DNA of 38,740 nucleotides, taken from Saccharicrinis sp. Its GTDB lineage: Bacteria > Bacteroidota > Bacteroidia > Bacteroidales > Marinilabiliaceae. Where the stretch lies: NCBI GenBank assembly GCA_024635555.1, contig JAGXIO010000171.1:1-38740 (forward strand), given 5' to 3'. Made by a program: the position numbers and the translations under genes. How positions within the stretch are numbered: the first letter of the stretch is position 1; every line of letters starts with the position of its first letter. The notes under the pieces are model-generated. The model was not told the origin of the DNA, did no database searches, and saw only the letters and a list, made by a program, of their open reading frames with translations. This document shows, piece after piece, positions 1 through 7,389 of the stretch.

Positions 1-456
1 TAATACGGTTAAAATTACGATAGTGGTAGTTAAGTTATCGAGCACTGCCGACATAAAAAAAGTAAGGAAACTGATAATCCATAATAATTTTACGGCGTTT
101 GAACCGTTAATTTTACTAGTGATAATCTTAAATCCCTGGTAATTATCCACCAGCTCTACGATGGTCATTGCACCAATCAAGAAGAACAAGATGGAAGATA
201 TCTCAGCAAGGTGATGAAGTAACTGGTGGTGTGTAATAAACTCCGTTTTATCAGCCAGACCGTGTGCTGCATTCGAAAAATGGTTCCAGGCCGAACTATA
301 GCCTAAATCCAATATGCTATCAGCTCCTAAAGCATAAATAGCCCAGGTCAATGAGCCTATTAAAAGCGCCGTAGCTGCCTTGTTAATATGGTTGATATGC
401 TCAAATACGATGAATCCGTAACCGAGCACAAATACTGCAAGCATTAGTAAAAACAT
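1..456 (-). CDS. nhaD: NhaD-type Na+/H+ antiporter, N-terminal part (cut by window edge)
   Basis: This reading frame starts at an ATG at 454-456 on the minus strand and stays open to the window edge, giving the first 152 residues. Several hydrophobic segments are visible. The stretch FLIGAMTIVELVDNYQGF (about residues 92-109) and MSAVLDNLTTTIVILT (about 135-150) match the conserved core of NhaD sodium:proton antiporters of the ion transporter superfamily, which exchange Na+ for H+ across the inner membrane. The DNLTT motif lies in the predicted ion pathway of this family. The rest of the protein (usually 400-470 residues in total) lies outside the window. A His-rich loop (THHQLLHH, about 75-82) is visible between the early helices. 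Family assignment is strong. Confidence 0.85.
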   Translation of the reverse strand, partial: MFLLMLAVFVLGYGFIVFEHINHINKAATALLIGSLTWAIYALGADSILDLGYSSAWNHFSNAAHGLADKTEFITHHQLLHHLAEISSILFFLIGAMTIVELVDNYQGFKIITSKINGSNAVKLLWIISFLTFFMSAVLDNLTTTIVILTVL

Positions 457-533
457 ACAATCAGATATATAAAAATTCAAAAATTAATCTGCCATATCCA
501 AATGACAAAGAAGATAGATATTAGGGAATGATG

Positions 534-863
534 TTAAACGGTCGACGATGCGTTTGGGGGAGAGGTATCTGTTTGGTATGGAATGTTACCATGTGTAACA
601 ATATGACAATTAGTTAACACAAGGCCAATTAAAATGGGAAATTTGTAGTTATAGGTTTCATCCAATAGCGTAGAACAAGCTTCTGTAATACGCTGTTGTT
701 CGGTTAGTTCAAATACATTATAGGCAATAATGCGTCCATAAGTCCTGCTGCTACTGCTTTTAGGTGCAGCATTTTCTATTGTGTTTTCTTTTATGACTGT
801 TTGTTCAAAACTGAACAAACAAAGCAGAGCGATAATAATATGTACTTGAAATAATTTGCCCAT
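534..863 (-). CDS. small putative secreted protein of unknown function
   Basis: A 109-residue protein. Residues 1 to about 20 form a hydrophobic signal-like segment (HIIIALLCLFSFEQ), followed by a polar region with SSSSR and two Cys residues (in EACSTLL and TNCHIV). No family is recognised. It lies 77 bp upstream of the NhaD gene in the same orientation, so the two could be co-transcribed. A TACATTTG element (880-887, minus strand) fits the Bacteroidota -7 consensus and would give a leader of about 10 nt. The signal-like start plus promoter support a real gene, but coding evidence is modest. Confidence 0.5.
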   Translation of the reverse strand: MGKLFQVHIIIALLCLFSFEQTVIKENTIENAAPKSSSSRTYGRIIAYNVFELTEQQRITEACSTLLDETYNYKFPILIGLVLTNCHIVTHGNIPYQTDTSPPNASSTV

Positions 864-879
864 GATTTTTTGAATGCGA

Positions 880-887
880 CAAATGTA
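880..887 (-). promoter_or_regulatory. -7 promoter element TACATTTG for the small secreted protein
   Basis: Read on the minus strand, TACATTTG matches the Bacteroidota -7 consensus TAnnTTTG exactly, 17 bp upstream of the ATG at 863. No convincing TTG at the -33 position was found, so the promoter would rest on the -7 box. Confidence 0.45.
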
Positions 888-1013
888 GTGCTTTTAGCGG
901 CCTGTATACGTTGAATTTGTTAAAATCATCTTAATAAACTATAAATAGTGGTTATAAGAACACACCAAATACAAACTTATGTTTATCGGATAGTATCCCT
1001 CTAAACAAGGTCA

Positions 1014-1049
1014 GGACAACCCCATCTGCAGGATTGCAGGAGATTGTCC
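1014..1049. other. intergenic hairpin downstream of miaB
   Basis: Outer arms GGACAA (1014-1019) and TTGTCC (1044-1049) enclose a second pair CTGCA (1026-1030) and TGCAG (1035-1039) with a GGAT loop. It lies 36 bp beyond the miaB stop. There is no clear U-tract on the miaB (minus) side, so it could be a weak terminator, an mRNA 3' end structure or a dispersed palindromic element. Confidence 0.35.
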
Positions 1050-1084
1050 CGATGATGAATAAATAGCATTATAATACTACTAAA

Positions 1085-2458
1085 TTAATTACTGCTAACT
1101 GTTAACTGATCATTGTTAACTGCTAGCTGCTCACTGAACACCAATTCCCCTTCCAGCGAAAATTTTGCTGCTGCTGTAATTTTTAGCGGAATAATTTGGC
1201 CTATCAAGGATTCATTGTCCGATTTAAAACGGATGACCAGTTTACCTCCTGTATGTCCCGACAAGTAACCTTCTTTTCTGTCGTGCTCGCGTACCAGTAC
1301 TTTAACCGTTTTGCCTATCATAGTTTGGTTAAATTCCAGCGTATGTTTAGCCAGTTCATCGCTTAAAATGGCAAAGCGCTTTTTCTTTTCATCCAGGCTC
1401 ACGGTATCTTCCCAACGGTACGAAGCGGCTCCGGGTCTGGGTGAGTACATGGCAATATAAGCCATATTGTATTTAAACTCCTCCATTACTTTGCGGGTAT
1501 TCTCGAACTGTTCATCTGTTTCATCCGTAAAACCAACTATAATATCGGTAAACACAGTTGCCTGTGGCAGTATCTCGCGCAGTGCGTGCATCGTTTCGCG
1601 GTATTTGCTCACCGAGTGGTTGCGGTTCATTTTTATCAACACCTTTTCGTCGCCACTTTGTAACGGAAAATGAATCTGTTTGCCCAAACAATCGTATTTG
1701 GCAATGGTATGGAAAATATCGGTGGTCATGTCCCTCGGATGGGGCGAGGTGAAATATACCCAAAACTCGTTGTCGATTTCTTCGCCCATTTGGCCTACTT
1801 TTTCAAGCAGTTGTGCAAAACTTATTTCTTGGCCATTTTTATCCAAACCATATGAGTTCACATTTTGCCCCAGTAGGGTAATGGTTTTATATCCTTTTTC
1901 GGCCAGCTCTCTTACTTCTTGCAATATTTCGTTGGATGGCCGCGAAATCTCCCGACCACGTGTATAGGGCACAGCACAAAAGGTGCAAAACTTGTTACAG
2001 CCGTTTTGTATGGGTACAAAGGCCTCAAAGCTACTATCGTACTTGGGTTTAACTTTCCAAAAAAGTTTTATCTCATCCACAGCCGATTGCGGTTCGGCTA
2101 TTAGCGATAAAGGGTTGGTAATGCCGTACTCGCCCAGCATATGGGGTAGTTGGGGCAGTTCGGGCATAGTAAAAACAATGTCGAACAACTTTAAAAATCG
2201 ATCTTTGTCGGTGGGTAACATGCAGCCGGAAATAAAAGTAATCAGATTTTTTTTATTCTTCCACTTGTTCCAAACCGATATTTTATTGTAAACCTTATCA
2301 ATAGCCTTCTGGCGAACCGAACATGCAAGTATTCCAATAATATTTGCTTCCTCCTCTGTCTCTACTTTTACGCAACCTGCGGCATCAAGTACCGATGCTA
2401 CACGTTCCGAATCACTCATGTTCATTTGACACCCCAGTGTCATTAAATAGTACTTCAC
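1085..2458 (-). CDS. miaB: MiaB-family tRNA methylthiotransferase (radical SAM)
   Basis: A 457-residue radical-SAM methylthiotransferase, expected to add the methylthio group at C2 of N6-isopentenyladenosine-37 in tRNAs reading UNN codons. The N-terminal UPF0004 domain carries the three Cys of the auxiliary Fe-S cluster: C10 in TLGCQMN, C46 in LACSVRQ and C79 in SGCM. The radical-SAM CxxxCxxC motif is C154-C158-C161 (NGCNKFCTFCAVPYTRGRE). A TRAM RNA-binding domain fills about residues 380-440. GCQMN and PYTRGRE favour MiaB over RimO or MtaB. The last dozen or so residues (AVNNDQLTVSSN) are encoded by an imperfect CTGTTAACTG-type repeat and look like a read-through extension rather than folded protein. 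The upstream gap is another tandem-repeat tract, so the promoter is not obvious. Confidence 0.88.
   Translation of the reverse strand: MKYYLMTLGCQMNMSDSERVASVLDAAGCVKVETEEEANIIGILACSVRQKAIDKVYNKISVWNKWKNKKNLITFISGCMLPTDKDRFLKLFDIVFTMPELPQLPHMLGEYGITNPLSLIAEPQSAVDEIKLFWKVKPKYDSSFEAFVPIQNGCNKFCTFCAVPYTRGREISRPSNEILQEVRELAEKGYKTITLLGQNVNSYGLDKNGQEISFAQLLEKVGQMGEEIDNEFWVYFTSPHPRDMTTDIFHTIAKYDCLGKQIHFPLQSGDEKVLIKMNRNHSVSKYRETMHALREILPQATVFTDIIVGFTDETDEQFENTRKVMEEFKYNMAYIAMYSPRPGAASYRWEDTVSLDEKKKRFAILSDELAKHTLEFNQTMIGKTVKVLVREHDRKEGYLSGHTGGKLVIRFKSDNESLIGQIIPLKITAAAKFSLEGELVFSEQLAVNNDQLTVSSN
1088..1136. repeat. imperfect CTGTTAACTG-type tandem repeat at the 3' end of miaB
   Basis: Variants of ACTGCTAACTG, GTTAACTG and CTAGCTG follow each other. 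The tract belongs to the same style of short imperfect intergenic repeats seen elsewhere in the window, but here it lies inside the reading frame and supplies the C-terminal codons of miaB. Confidence 0.6.
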
Positions 2459-2460
2459 AA

Positions 2461-2505
2461 ATTATTAGATTATTAGATTATTAGACTAATAGATTAGGAG
2501 ATTAA
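2461..2505. repeat. imperfect tandem repeat, ATTAGATT unit
   Basis: Repeats of ATTAGATT with drift fill the region just upstream of the miaB start codon. Similar TTAGATAATAGA words recur at 26771-26822 and 35193-35235. Confidence 0.65.
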
Positions 2506-2514
2506 TAAGTTTAA

Positions 2515-2583
2515 TATCACCACATCGCCATATCTTCACATCACCATATCTTCACATCAGCACATCAGCACATCAGCACATCT
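2515..2583. repeat. imperfect tandem repeat, CACATCA/CATATCTT unit
   Basis: A run of CACATCA-type words (CATCACC, CATATCTTCA, CATCAGCA) of about 7-10 bp fills the gap between the flavoprotein stop codon and the ATTAGATT tract. It has no coding potential. Confidence 0.65.
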
Positions 2584-2585
2584 CC

Positions 2586-3251
2586 TTAAAAATAAACCTC
2601 AGCATGTATACGCTCATTGGGTATTCCTTTATTTTCCAGAATATCGTAAGCATCATGTATCATGTTGCAATTTCCGCACAAATATACTTCAGAATCTGTA
2701 TCAATCTGTAATTCTTGCAAATAATTTGTCAATCTACCTATATAATTACCACTAGTATCCCGCGAGGAGCATAGGGTATATCGTAGTTTGTCGTATTCTT
2801 CTTTTTCGTAACCTTCGATATGCGAACGCACCCCATGTACAATTTTATAATCTAATGTTGGGTGTGATTTTACCATGCTATGAAAAGGGGATATACCTGT
2901 GCCAGTAGCAATAAAAAGATATTTCTTGTTTAATTTTTCGCCACCATTCAGCCCAAAATAACCAACAGGTTCTTCCACCACAACCGAATCACCCACCTTA
3001 AGCTTTTTGAGTACCGGGGTTATCAATCCATTTTGCACTTCCTTAACTAAAATCTCGATATACGGATCATTTACGGCACTATAAATAGAATATTCGCGCG
3101 TGTGTATTCCGTTCGGGGGCCCAACGCAAACATGCTGTCCGGCAGTAAATTCCAATCCGTTTTTTTCGAATTGAATAATAAATGTTGATTCAGTCAAATT
3201 CCTTATTTCTAAAATCTCATGCAAATTCATGCGTTTTCTGATAATATTCAT
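2586..3251 (-). CDS. ferredoxin/flavodoxin--NADP+ reductase-like flavoprotein
   Basis: A 221-residue FAD/NAD(P)H oxidoreductase of the ferredoxin-NADP+ reductase superfamily. The flavin-binding RxYS motif is REYS at 52-55 within the N-terminal barrel, the pyridine-nucleotide site begins with GTGISPF at 117-123, and the C-terminal CGNCNMIHDA (about 193-202) resembles the conserved CG(P/N)xxMxxD segment. It should pass electrons between NAD(P)H and a small carrier in the cytoplasm; the partner cannot be told. An alternative start is the ATG at 3228-3230 (residue 8), which would fit the family better. It is divergent from ppk, so the 109-bp gap at 3252-3360 probably carries both promoters. Confidence 0.8.
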   Translation of the reverse strand: MNIIRKRMNLHEILEIRNLTESTFIIQFEKNGLEFTAGQHVCVGPPNGIHTREYSIYSAVNDPYIEILVKEVQNGLITPVLKKLKVGDSVVVEEPVGYFGLNGGEKLNKKYLFIATGTGISPFHSMVKSHPTLDYKIVHGVRSHIEGYEKEEYDKLRYTLCSSRDTSGNYIGRLTNYLQELQIDTDSEVYLCGNCNMIHDAYDILENKGIPNERIHAEVYF

Positions 3252-3360
3252 TATATATTATTCTTTTATTTTCTACTTTTATACGATTGCTATTACAACC
3301 TTAAACGAATTGATTTGTTCAACCCGTTTTGGTGCATACAATCGCAATAAAAAAATTCCT

Positions 3361-5409
3361 ATGAGCGTAAAGAACTTCAGAAGCAAAGAGATTAGTTGGC
3401 TTTCGTTTAACGAAAGAGTATTACACGAGGCTATGCGTGATGACGTGCCCTTGATTGAACGGATAAAATTTTTAGGTATCTATTCCAACAACATGGACGA
3501 GTTTTTTCGTGTTCGCGTAGCGGTGCTTAAAAGAATAGTTCAGTTGGATAAAAATACCATCTTCGAGGGAGGATCTCCTCAGGAGATATTAAAAGGAGTA
3601 CATGAGTTGGTGCGTAAACAAGCATTGATGTTCGATCAGGCTTATCGTAAAGTTATTCAGGATTTGATAAAAGAGAATATTTATATCATCAACGAAAAGG
3701 ATCTTACCGAAGAACAAGGCGAGTTTGTAAAGCGTCATTTCCATAAAAGGGTTCGCGGAAAACTTATGCCCATCATTATTAACAATAGCCGCCCCTTGCC
3801 CGATTTGGCCGACGACGGTATTTATTTGGCCGTTTATTTAAAGCGAAATGGAAACAGCAGAATGCAGTATGCCTTGATAGAAATTCCATCGTCGCTGGAT
3901 CGCTTTGTTTTGTTGCCTTCAAAAGATGGTAAAAAATATGTTATGCTTTTAGATGATGTGATACGCTATGAGTTGGGCGACATATTTTATATGTTTAAAT
4001 TTGATGAAATTGGTGCCTATACCTTTAAACTCACTCGCGATGCGCAGCTCGATATCAATGAAGATATATCTGAGAGTTACGTTAAAAAGGTGTCGAAAGG
4101 TTTAGAGTTGCGAAAGGAAGCCGACCCCGTGCGCTTTGTGTACGACGAGTTAATGCCCGAGGCTTTGCTGAAACTCTTGCTAAAAAAACTTCACTATTCC
4201 TCAAACAGCTCCATTATTAAAGGAGGCAGATATCATAACTTTAAAGATTTTATCGATTTTCCGAAGATAGGGAGTAAAGAAATGAGCTACCCCTCATTGC
4301 CTTCGATAATTCACCGTGATATTGAGCCACATTCGTCTTTTTTTAAGATAATTAGTAAAAAAGATATACTGTTTCATTTTCCGTATCATTCCTTTCATTA
4401 TTTTATCGATTATCTCCGCGAAGCTTCTATCGACCCAATGGTGCGCGAAATTAAAATTACCATTTACCGGGTAGGGAAAAATGCCCCAGTGATAAAGGCC
4501 TTGATTAATGCTGCCCGTAACGGTAAAAAAGTGACGGCGGTGGTAGAGCTTCAAGCACGTTTTGACGAGAAAGCAAATATTAAATGGGCCAATCGTTTAC
4601 GAAATTCAGGGGTTAAAGTTGTTTTTGGTGTGCCCGGACTTAAAGTGCATGGCAAACTATGCCTTGTGGTGCGCAAGGAAAAAAACCAAATGAAAAATTA
4701 TGTGTGCGTGGGTACTGGTAATTTTAATGAAGACTCGGCAGTTGTGTTTGCTGATAGTTTGCTGTTTACCAAGCATGAGGGTATTGCAAATGAAGTGGTT
4801 GCTGTTTTTGAATTCTTTAATAAACATTATAATATTCCTTCGTTTGAACACCTGTTGGTTTCGCCGTTTATTTTACGCGAAAGTATAGAAGGCTTTGTTG
4901 ACCGTGAAATAAAAAATGCTAAAGAAGGCAAGGAAGCATATATCTATTTGAAAGTGAATAATTTGGTTGATTTTAACCTGATTTTTAAATTATATGATGC
5001 CCAAAGAGTAGGGGTTAAGGTAAGACTGAATGTAAGAGGCATGTTCTCGGTGTTCCCGGAGTTTGATAAACCAGAAAACGCTATCGAATCCATTGGTATT
5101 ATCGACAGATTTTTAGAGCATTCGCGCATATATGTCTTCTGCAACGGAGGCGATGAAAAAATGTATATTTCATCTGCCGATTGTATGACACGTAACCTAG
5201 ATAGACGCATAGAAGTAGCCTGCCCTATATATGATAAGAAAATAAAGCACGAGTTAAAGGTGATGTTGGAAATGCAAATGAAAGATAATTGCTCGGCACG
5301 CCTATTAAATAATGAGATGGATAATAAAATAAGAAAAATTGAAGGAGAAAAAGAGGAATTCCGGTCGCAATTGGAATTTTACAAGTGGCTAAATGAAGCA
5401 AGAGATTAA
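3361..5409 (+). CDS. ppk1: polyphosphate kinase 1
   Basis: PPK1 reversibly polymerises the gamma-phosphate of ATP into inorganic polyphosphate. Starting at the ATG at 3361 the protein has 682 residues, the usual family length, and begins with NFRSKEISWLSFNERVLHEA, the standard PPK1 N-terminus. The frame is open upstream to 3229, but that extension is hydrophobic and AT-rich and does not resemble the family. The autophosphorylated histidine is His430 in GLKVHGKLCLV, and the second conserved histidine is His587 in FLEHSRIYVF. Phospholipase-D-like motifs (GTGNFNEDSA, SSADCMTRNLDRR) are present. No ppx lies next to it; a toxin-antitoxin pair follows on the same strand. Confidence 0.95.
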   Translation: MSVKNFRSKEISWLSFNERVLHEAMRDDVPLIERIKFLGIYSNNMDEFFRVRVAVLKRIVQLDKNTIFEGGSPQEILKGVHELVRKQALMFDQAYRKVIQDLIKENIYIINEKDLTEEQGEFVKRHFHKRVRGKLMPIIINNSRPLPDLADDGIYLAVYLKRNGNSRMQYALIEIPSSLDRFVLLPSKDGKKYVMLLDDVIRYELGDIFYMFKFDEIGAYTFKLTRDAQLDINEDISESYVKKVSKGLELRKEADPVRFVYDELMPEALLKLLLKKLHYSSNSSIIKGGRYHNFKDFIDFPKIGSKEMSYPSLPSIIHRDIEPHSSFFKIISKKDILFHFPYHSFHYFIDYLREASIDPMVREIKITIYRVGKNAPVIKALINAARNGKKVTAVVELQARFDEKANIKWANRLRNSGVKVVFGVPGLKVHGKLCLVVRKEKNQMKNYVCVGTGNFNEDSAVVFADSLLFTKHEGIANEVVAVFEFFNKHYNIPSFEHLLVSPFILRESIEGFVDREIKNAKEGKEAYIYLKVNNLVDFNLIFKLYDAQRVGVKVRLNVRGMFSVFPEFDKPENAIESIGIIDRFLEHSRIYVFCNGGDEKMYISSADCMTRNLDRRIEVACPIYDKKIKHELKVMLEMQMKDNCSARLLNNEMDNKIRKIEGEKEEFRSQLEFYKWLNEARD

Positions 5410-5552
5410 ACAAAGTTAGTTTAATTGAGATTTGTCATTAACGTAAACTTATTTTGCTGCTAACTTTATAGGGTGTTTGGCTGTGCTTCATATTAAAGAA
5501 AATACCAATTCGAAAAAAATGATGCAATTCATTAAAATTGTAACTAATTCGT

Positions 5553-5560
5553 TACATTTG
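5553..5560 (+). promoter_or_regulatory. -7 promoter element TACATTTG in front of higB
   Basis: TACATTTG matches TAnnTTTG exactly. It ends only 4 bp before the GTG start at 5565, and an in-frame stop at 5541-5543 rules out an earlier start in that frame beyond a few codons. Transcription would begin at or within a few bases of the start codon. No TTG was found at the proper -33 distance. Confidence 0.5.
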
Positions 5561-5564
5561 TAGT

Positions 5565-5903
5565 GTGAGAGAAATAGACATTACAAAAGCTTGTCTTGAA
5601 TATATAGATAATCAAGACGAAAGAGTGTCGCTAAAATTCTTCCAACTCATTGAAGTTATTGGAAATGTAAAAGTCGTAAACGCAAACTTTCTGAAAAAGC
5701 TACAATCGACACAATTTTATGAATTACGAATTAGTGCGGGAAATAAATATCGAATTGTAATCTTTGCCATTGACCACCTGAATTTTGCTGAATGTACCAA
5801 AGCGGTGTGTCTTTGTGGATTTCAAAAGAAATCAACAAAAGATTATAAAAAAGCGATAAAACAAGCAGAAATATTATTAGAAGAGTATTTAAAAGAAAAG
5901 TAG
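5565..5903 (+). CDS. higB: HigB/RelE-superfamily toxin (Gp49-like, PF05973 type)
   Basis: A 112-residue basic protein with the pattern FLKKLQSTQFYELRIS..KYRIVIFAID...AVCLCGFQKKSTK, typical of phage-derived Gp49-like/HigB toxins, which cleave mRNA on the ribosome. The RIS..YRI and GFQKKS segments are the family hallmarks. The start is GTG at 5565. The gene order, toxin first and XRE-type antitoxin second with a 2-bp gap, is the HigBA arrangement. The AT-rich composition agrees with a mobile addiction module. Family assignment is good; the cleavage target is inference. Confidence 0.85.
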   Translation: MREIDITKACLEYIDNQDERVSLKFFQLIEVIGNVKVVNANFLKKLQSTQFYELRISAGNKYRIVIFAIDHLNFAECTKAVCLCGFQKKSTKDYKKAIKQAEILLEEYLKEK

Positions 5904-5905
5904 TT

Positions 5906-6190
5906 ATGGGAAAGTCTATAAACGCAAAAGAACTAATTGCTAAGCGATACGGAAAAGAAGGGACAGCAGAACGAGAAAAATTCCGAGAAGATGCTTTTTC
6001 CTATTATTTTGGAGAAATTATTAAAAATCGTAGAAAGGAATTACACATGAGTCAAGAAAATTTGGCTGAGAAGGTTGGTAAAAAACGACCATATATTTCG
6101 CGTATTGAAAACGGTGAAGATATTCGTTTGTCGAATTTTGCTTTGCTTGCCAATGCTCTGGGATTGTCAATTGAATTAAAAACTGAATAA
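5906..6190 (+). CDS. higA: XRE-family HTH antitoxin, HigA-like
   Basis: A 94-residue protein with a C-terminal helix-turn-helix of the Cro/CI type: IIKNRRKELHMSQENLAEKV followed by GKKRPYISRIENGEDIRLSN, about residues 38-77. It is expected to neutralise the toxin encoded 2 bp upstream and to repress the pair's own promoter. The N-terminal 35 residues (charged, helical) are likely the toxin-binding part. The immediate spacing and shared orientation make a bicistronic unit almost certain. Confidence 0.85.
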   Translation: MGKSINAKELIAKRYGKEGTAEREKFREDAFSYYFGEIIKNRRKELHMSQENLAEKVGKKRPYISRIENGEDIRLSNFALLANALGLSIELKTE

Positions 6191-6278
6191 AAGTTGAAAA
6201 GTTTACAGTCCATAATCAGCTACTCTATTTGTACTAAACGATAAGAACAACAATCAATACAAAAAAGGTAAAAATATC

Positions 6279-7313
6279 ATGACAAAAATGAAAGCCCTTG
6301 TAAAAGCCAAACCCGAAAAAGGTATTTGGCTACAAGAAGTGGATATACCTCAAATTGGGGTAAACGATGTGTTGATTAAGGTATCAAAATCGGCCATTTG
6401 CGGCACCGATTTACATATCTATCTTTGGGATGAGTGGGCTCAAAAAACCATTAAAACACCCATGACCATTGGGCACGAGTATGTGGGCTATATAGCTAAA
6501 GTTGGCTCCGAGGTTAAACAGTTGAAGGAGGGCGACCGGGTGACGGGCGAAGGCCATATTGCTTGCGGGCATTGCCGAAACTGCCGGCGTGGGCGACAGC
6601 ATATTTGCGAAAACACCGTGGGCATAGGCGTAAATATTGATGGTGCTTTTGCCGAATACGTAAAAATACCGGCCAACAATGTAATAAAGGTGCATCCAAA
6701 TATTTCGGATGAGGTGGCTTCTATTATGGATCCCTTTGGAAATGCTACTCACACTACCCTCAGTTTTCCTATTATTGGCGAAGATGTAATTGTTACAGGC
6801 AGTGGCTTAATAGGAAGTATGTGCGTGGCTATCGCTAAATTTGCCGGTGCACGCTATGTGGTTGCTACCGAAACTAATGAATATCGTGCCAATCTGGCGC
6901 GCAAGATGGGCGCAACAAGAGTGGTGAATCCTTTAAAGGAAGACTTACGTAGTGTGGTGGTAAACGACCTGAAAATGAAAGGCTTTGATATTGGCTTGGA
7001 ATGTTCAGGAAACCCAATGGCTTTTAACTCCATGGTGGATAACATGTACAATTCGGGTAAGATTTCGCTCTTAGGTTTATTGCCCTCAAATACCCAAGTG
7101 GATTGGAATAAAATTATTTTTAAAGGATTAACCCTTAAAGGAATATATGGTAGGGAAATGTTCGAAACATGGTACCAGATGGAACAGATGATTTTGTCAG
7201 GTATCGATTTAACACCTATCATTACCCACCGTTTTCCTATAGATGAATTTCAAAAAGGATTTGATATCATGGAATCGCACAACAGTGGGAAAATTATCTT
7301 GAACTGGGAGTAG
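6279..7313 (+). CDS. tdh: L-threonine 3-dehydrogenase
   Basis: A zinc-dependent medium-chain dehydrogenase that oxidises L-threonine to 2-amino-3-ketobutyrate with NAD+. It has 344 residues and closely follows the E. coli Tdh pattern along its whole length. Catalytic zinc ligands are Cys41 ([10 protein letters not shown]), His66 and Glu67 (GHEYVG). The structural zinc is held by Cys96, Cys99, Cys102 and Cys110. The Rossmann loop is GSGLIGSM, and the C-terminal [15 protein letters not shown] and [15 protein letters not shown] are Tdh signatures. A second ATG three codons in (6288) gives the canonical MKAL start and may be the true one. The partner gene kbl, often adjacent, is absent from this window. 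Confidence 0.95.
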   Translation: MTKMKALVKAKPEKGIWLQEVDIPQIGVNDVLIKVSKSAICGTDLHIYLWDEWAQKTIKTPMTIGHEYVGYIAKVGSEVKQLKEGDRVTGEGHIACGHCRNCRRGRQHICENTVGIGVNIDGAFAEYVKIPANNVIKVHPNISDEVASIMDPFGNATHTTLSFPIIGEDVIVTGSGLIGSMCVAIAKFAGARYVVATETNEYRANLARKMGATRVVNPLKEDLRSVVVNDLKMKGFDIGLECSGNPMAFNSMVDNMYNSGKISLLGLLPSNTQVDWNKIIFKGLTLKGIYGREMFETWYQMEQMILSGIDLTPIITHRFPIDEFQKGFDIMESHNSGKIILNWE

Positions 7314-7351
7314 TTTTTTTATTCTCAGGGTACTTGTATTTAAAAGCTATT

Positions 7352-7389
7352 CATTAGTTTTGGAAGCGATTGATTAACCTAAACTAATG
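7352..7389 (+). promoter_or_regulatory. inverted repeat overlapping the start codon of the TPR/HTH regulator
   Basis: CATTAGTTT (7352-7360) and AAACTAATG (7381-7389) are perfect 9-bp inverted repeats around a 20-bp spacer. The right arm ends with the ATG start codon at 7387-7389. In RNA this could pair and hide the start codon; in DNA it could be an operator for autoregulation. Confidence 0.5.

Noticed and set aside
2461-2583. CRISPR-like array
   Set aside because: Units are 7-10 bp, drift in sequence and have no unique spacers; no cas genes are present.
3229-3360. N-terminal extension of polyphosphate kinase
   Set aside because: The extra 44 residues are hydrophobic and AT-rich, overlap the divergent flavoprotein start and have no counterpart in PPK1; the ATG at 3361 gives the normal N-terminus.
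5445-5560. tRNA or small RNA in the gap after ppk1
   Set aside because: No cloverleaf or conserved stems; only the -7 box of higB is supported.
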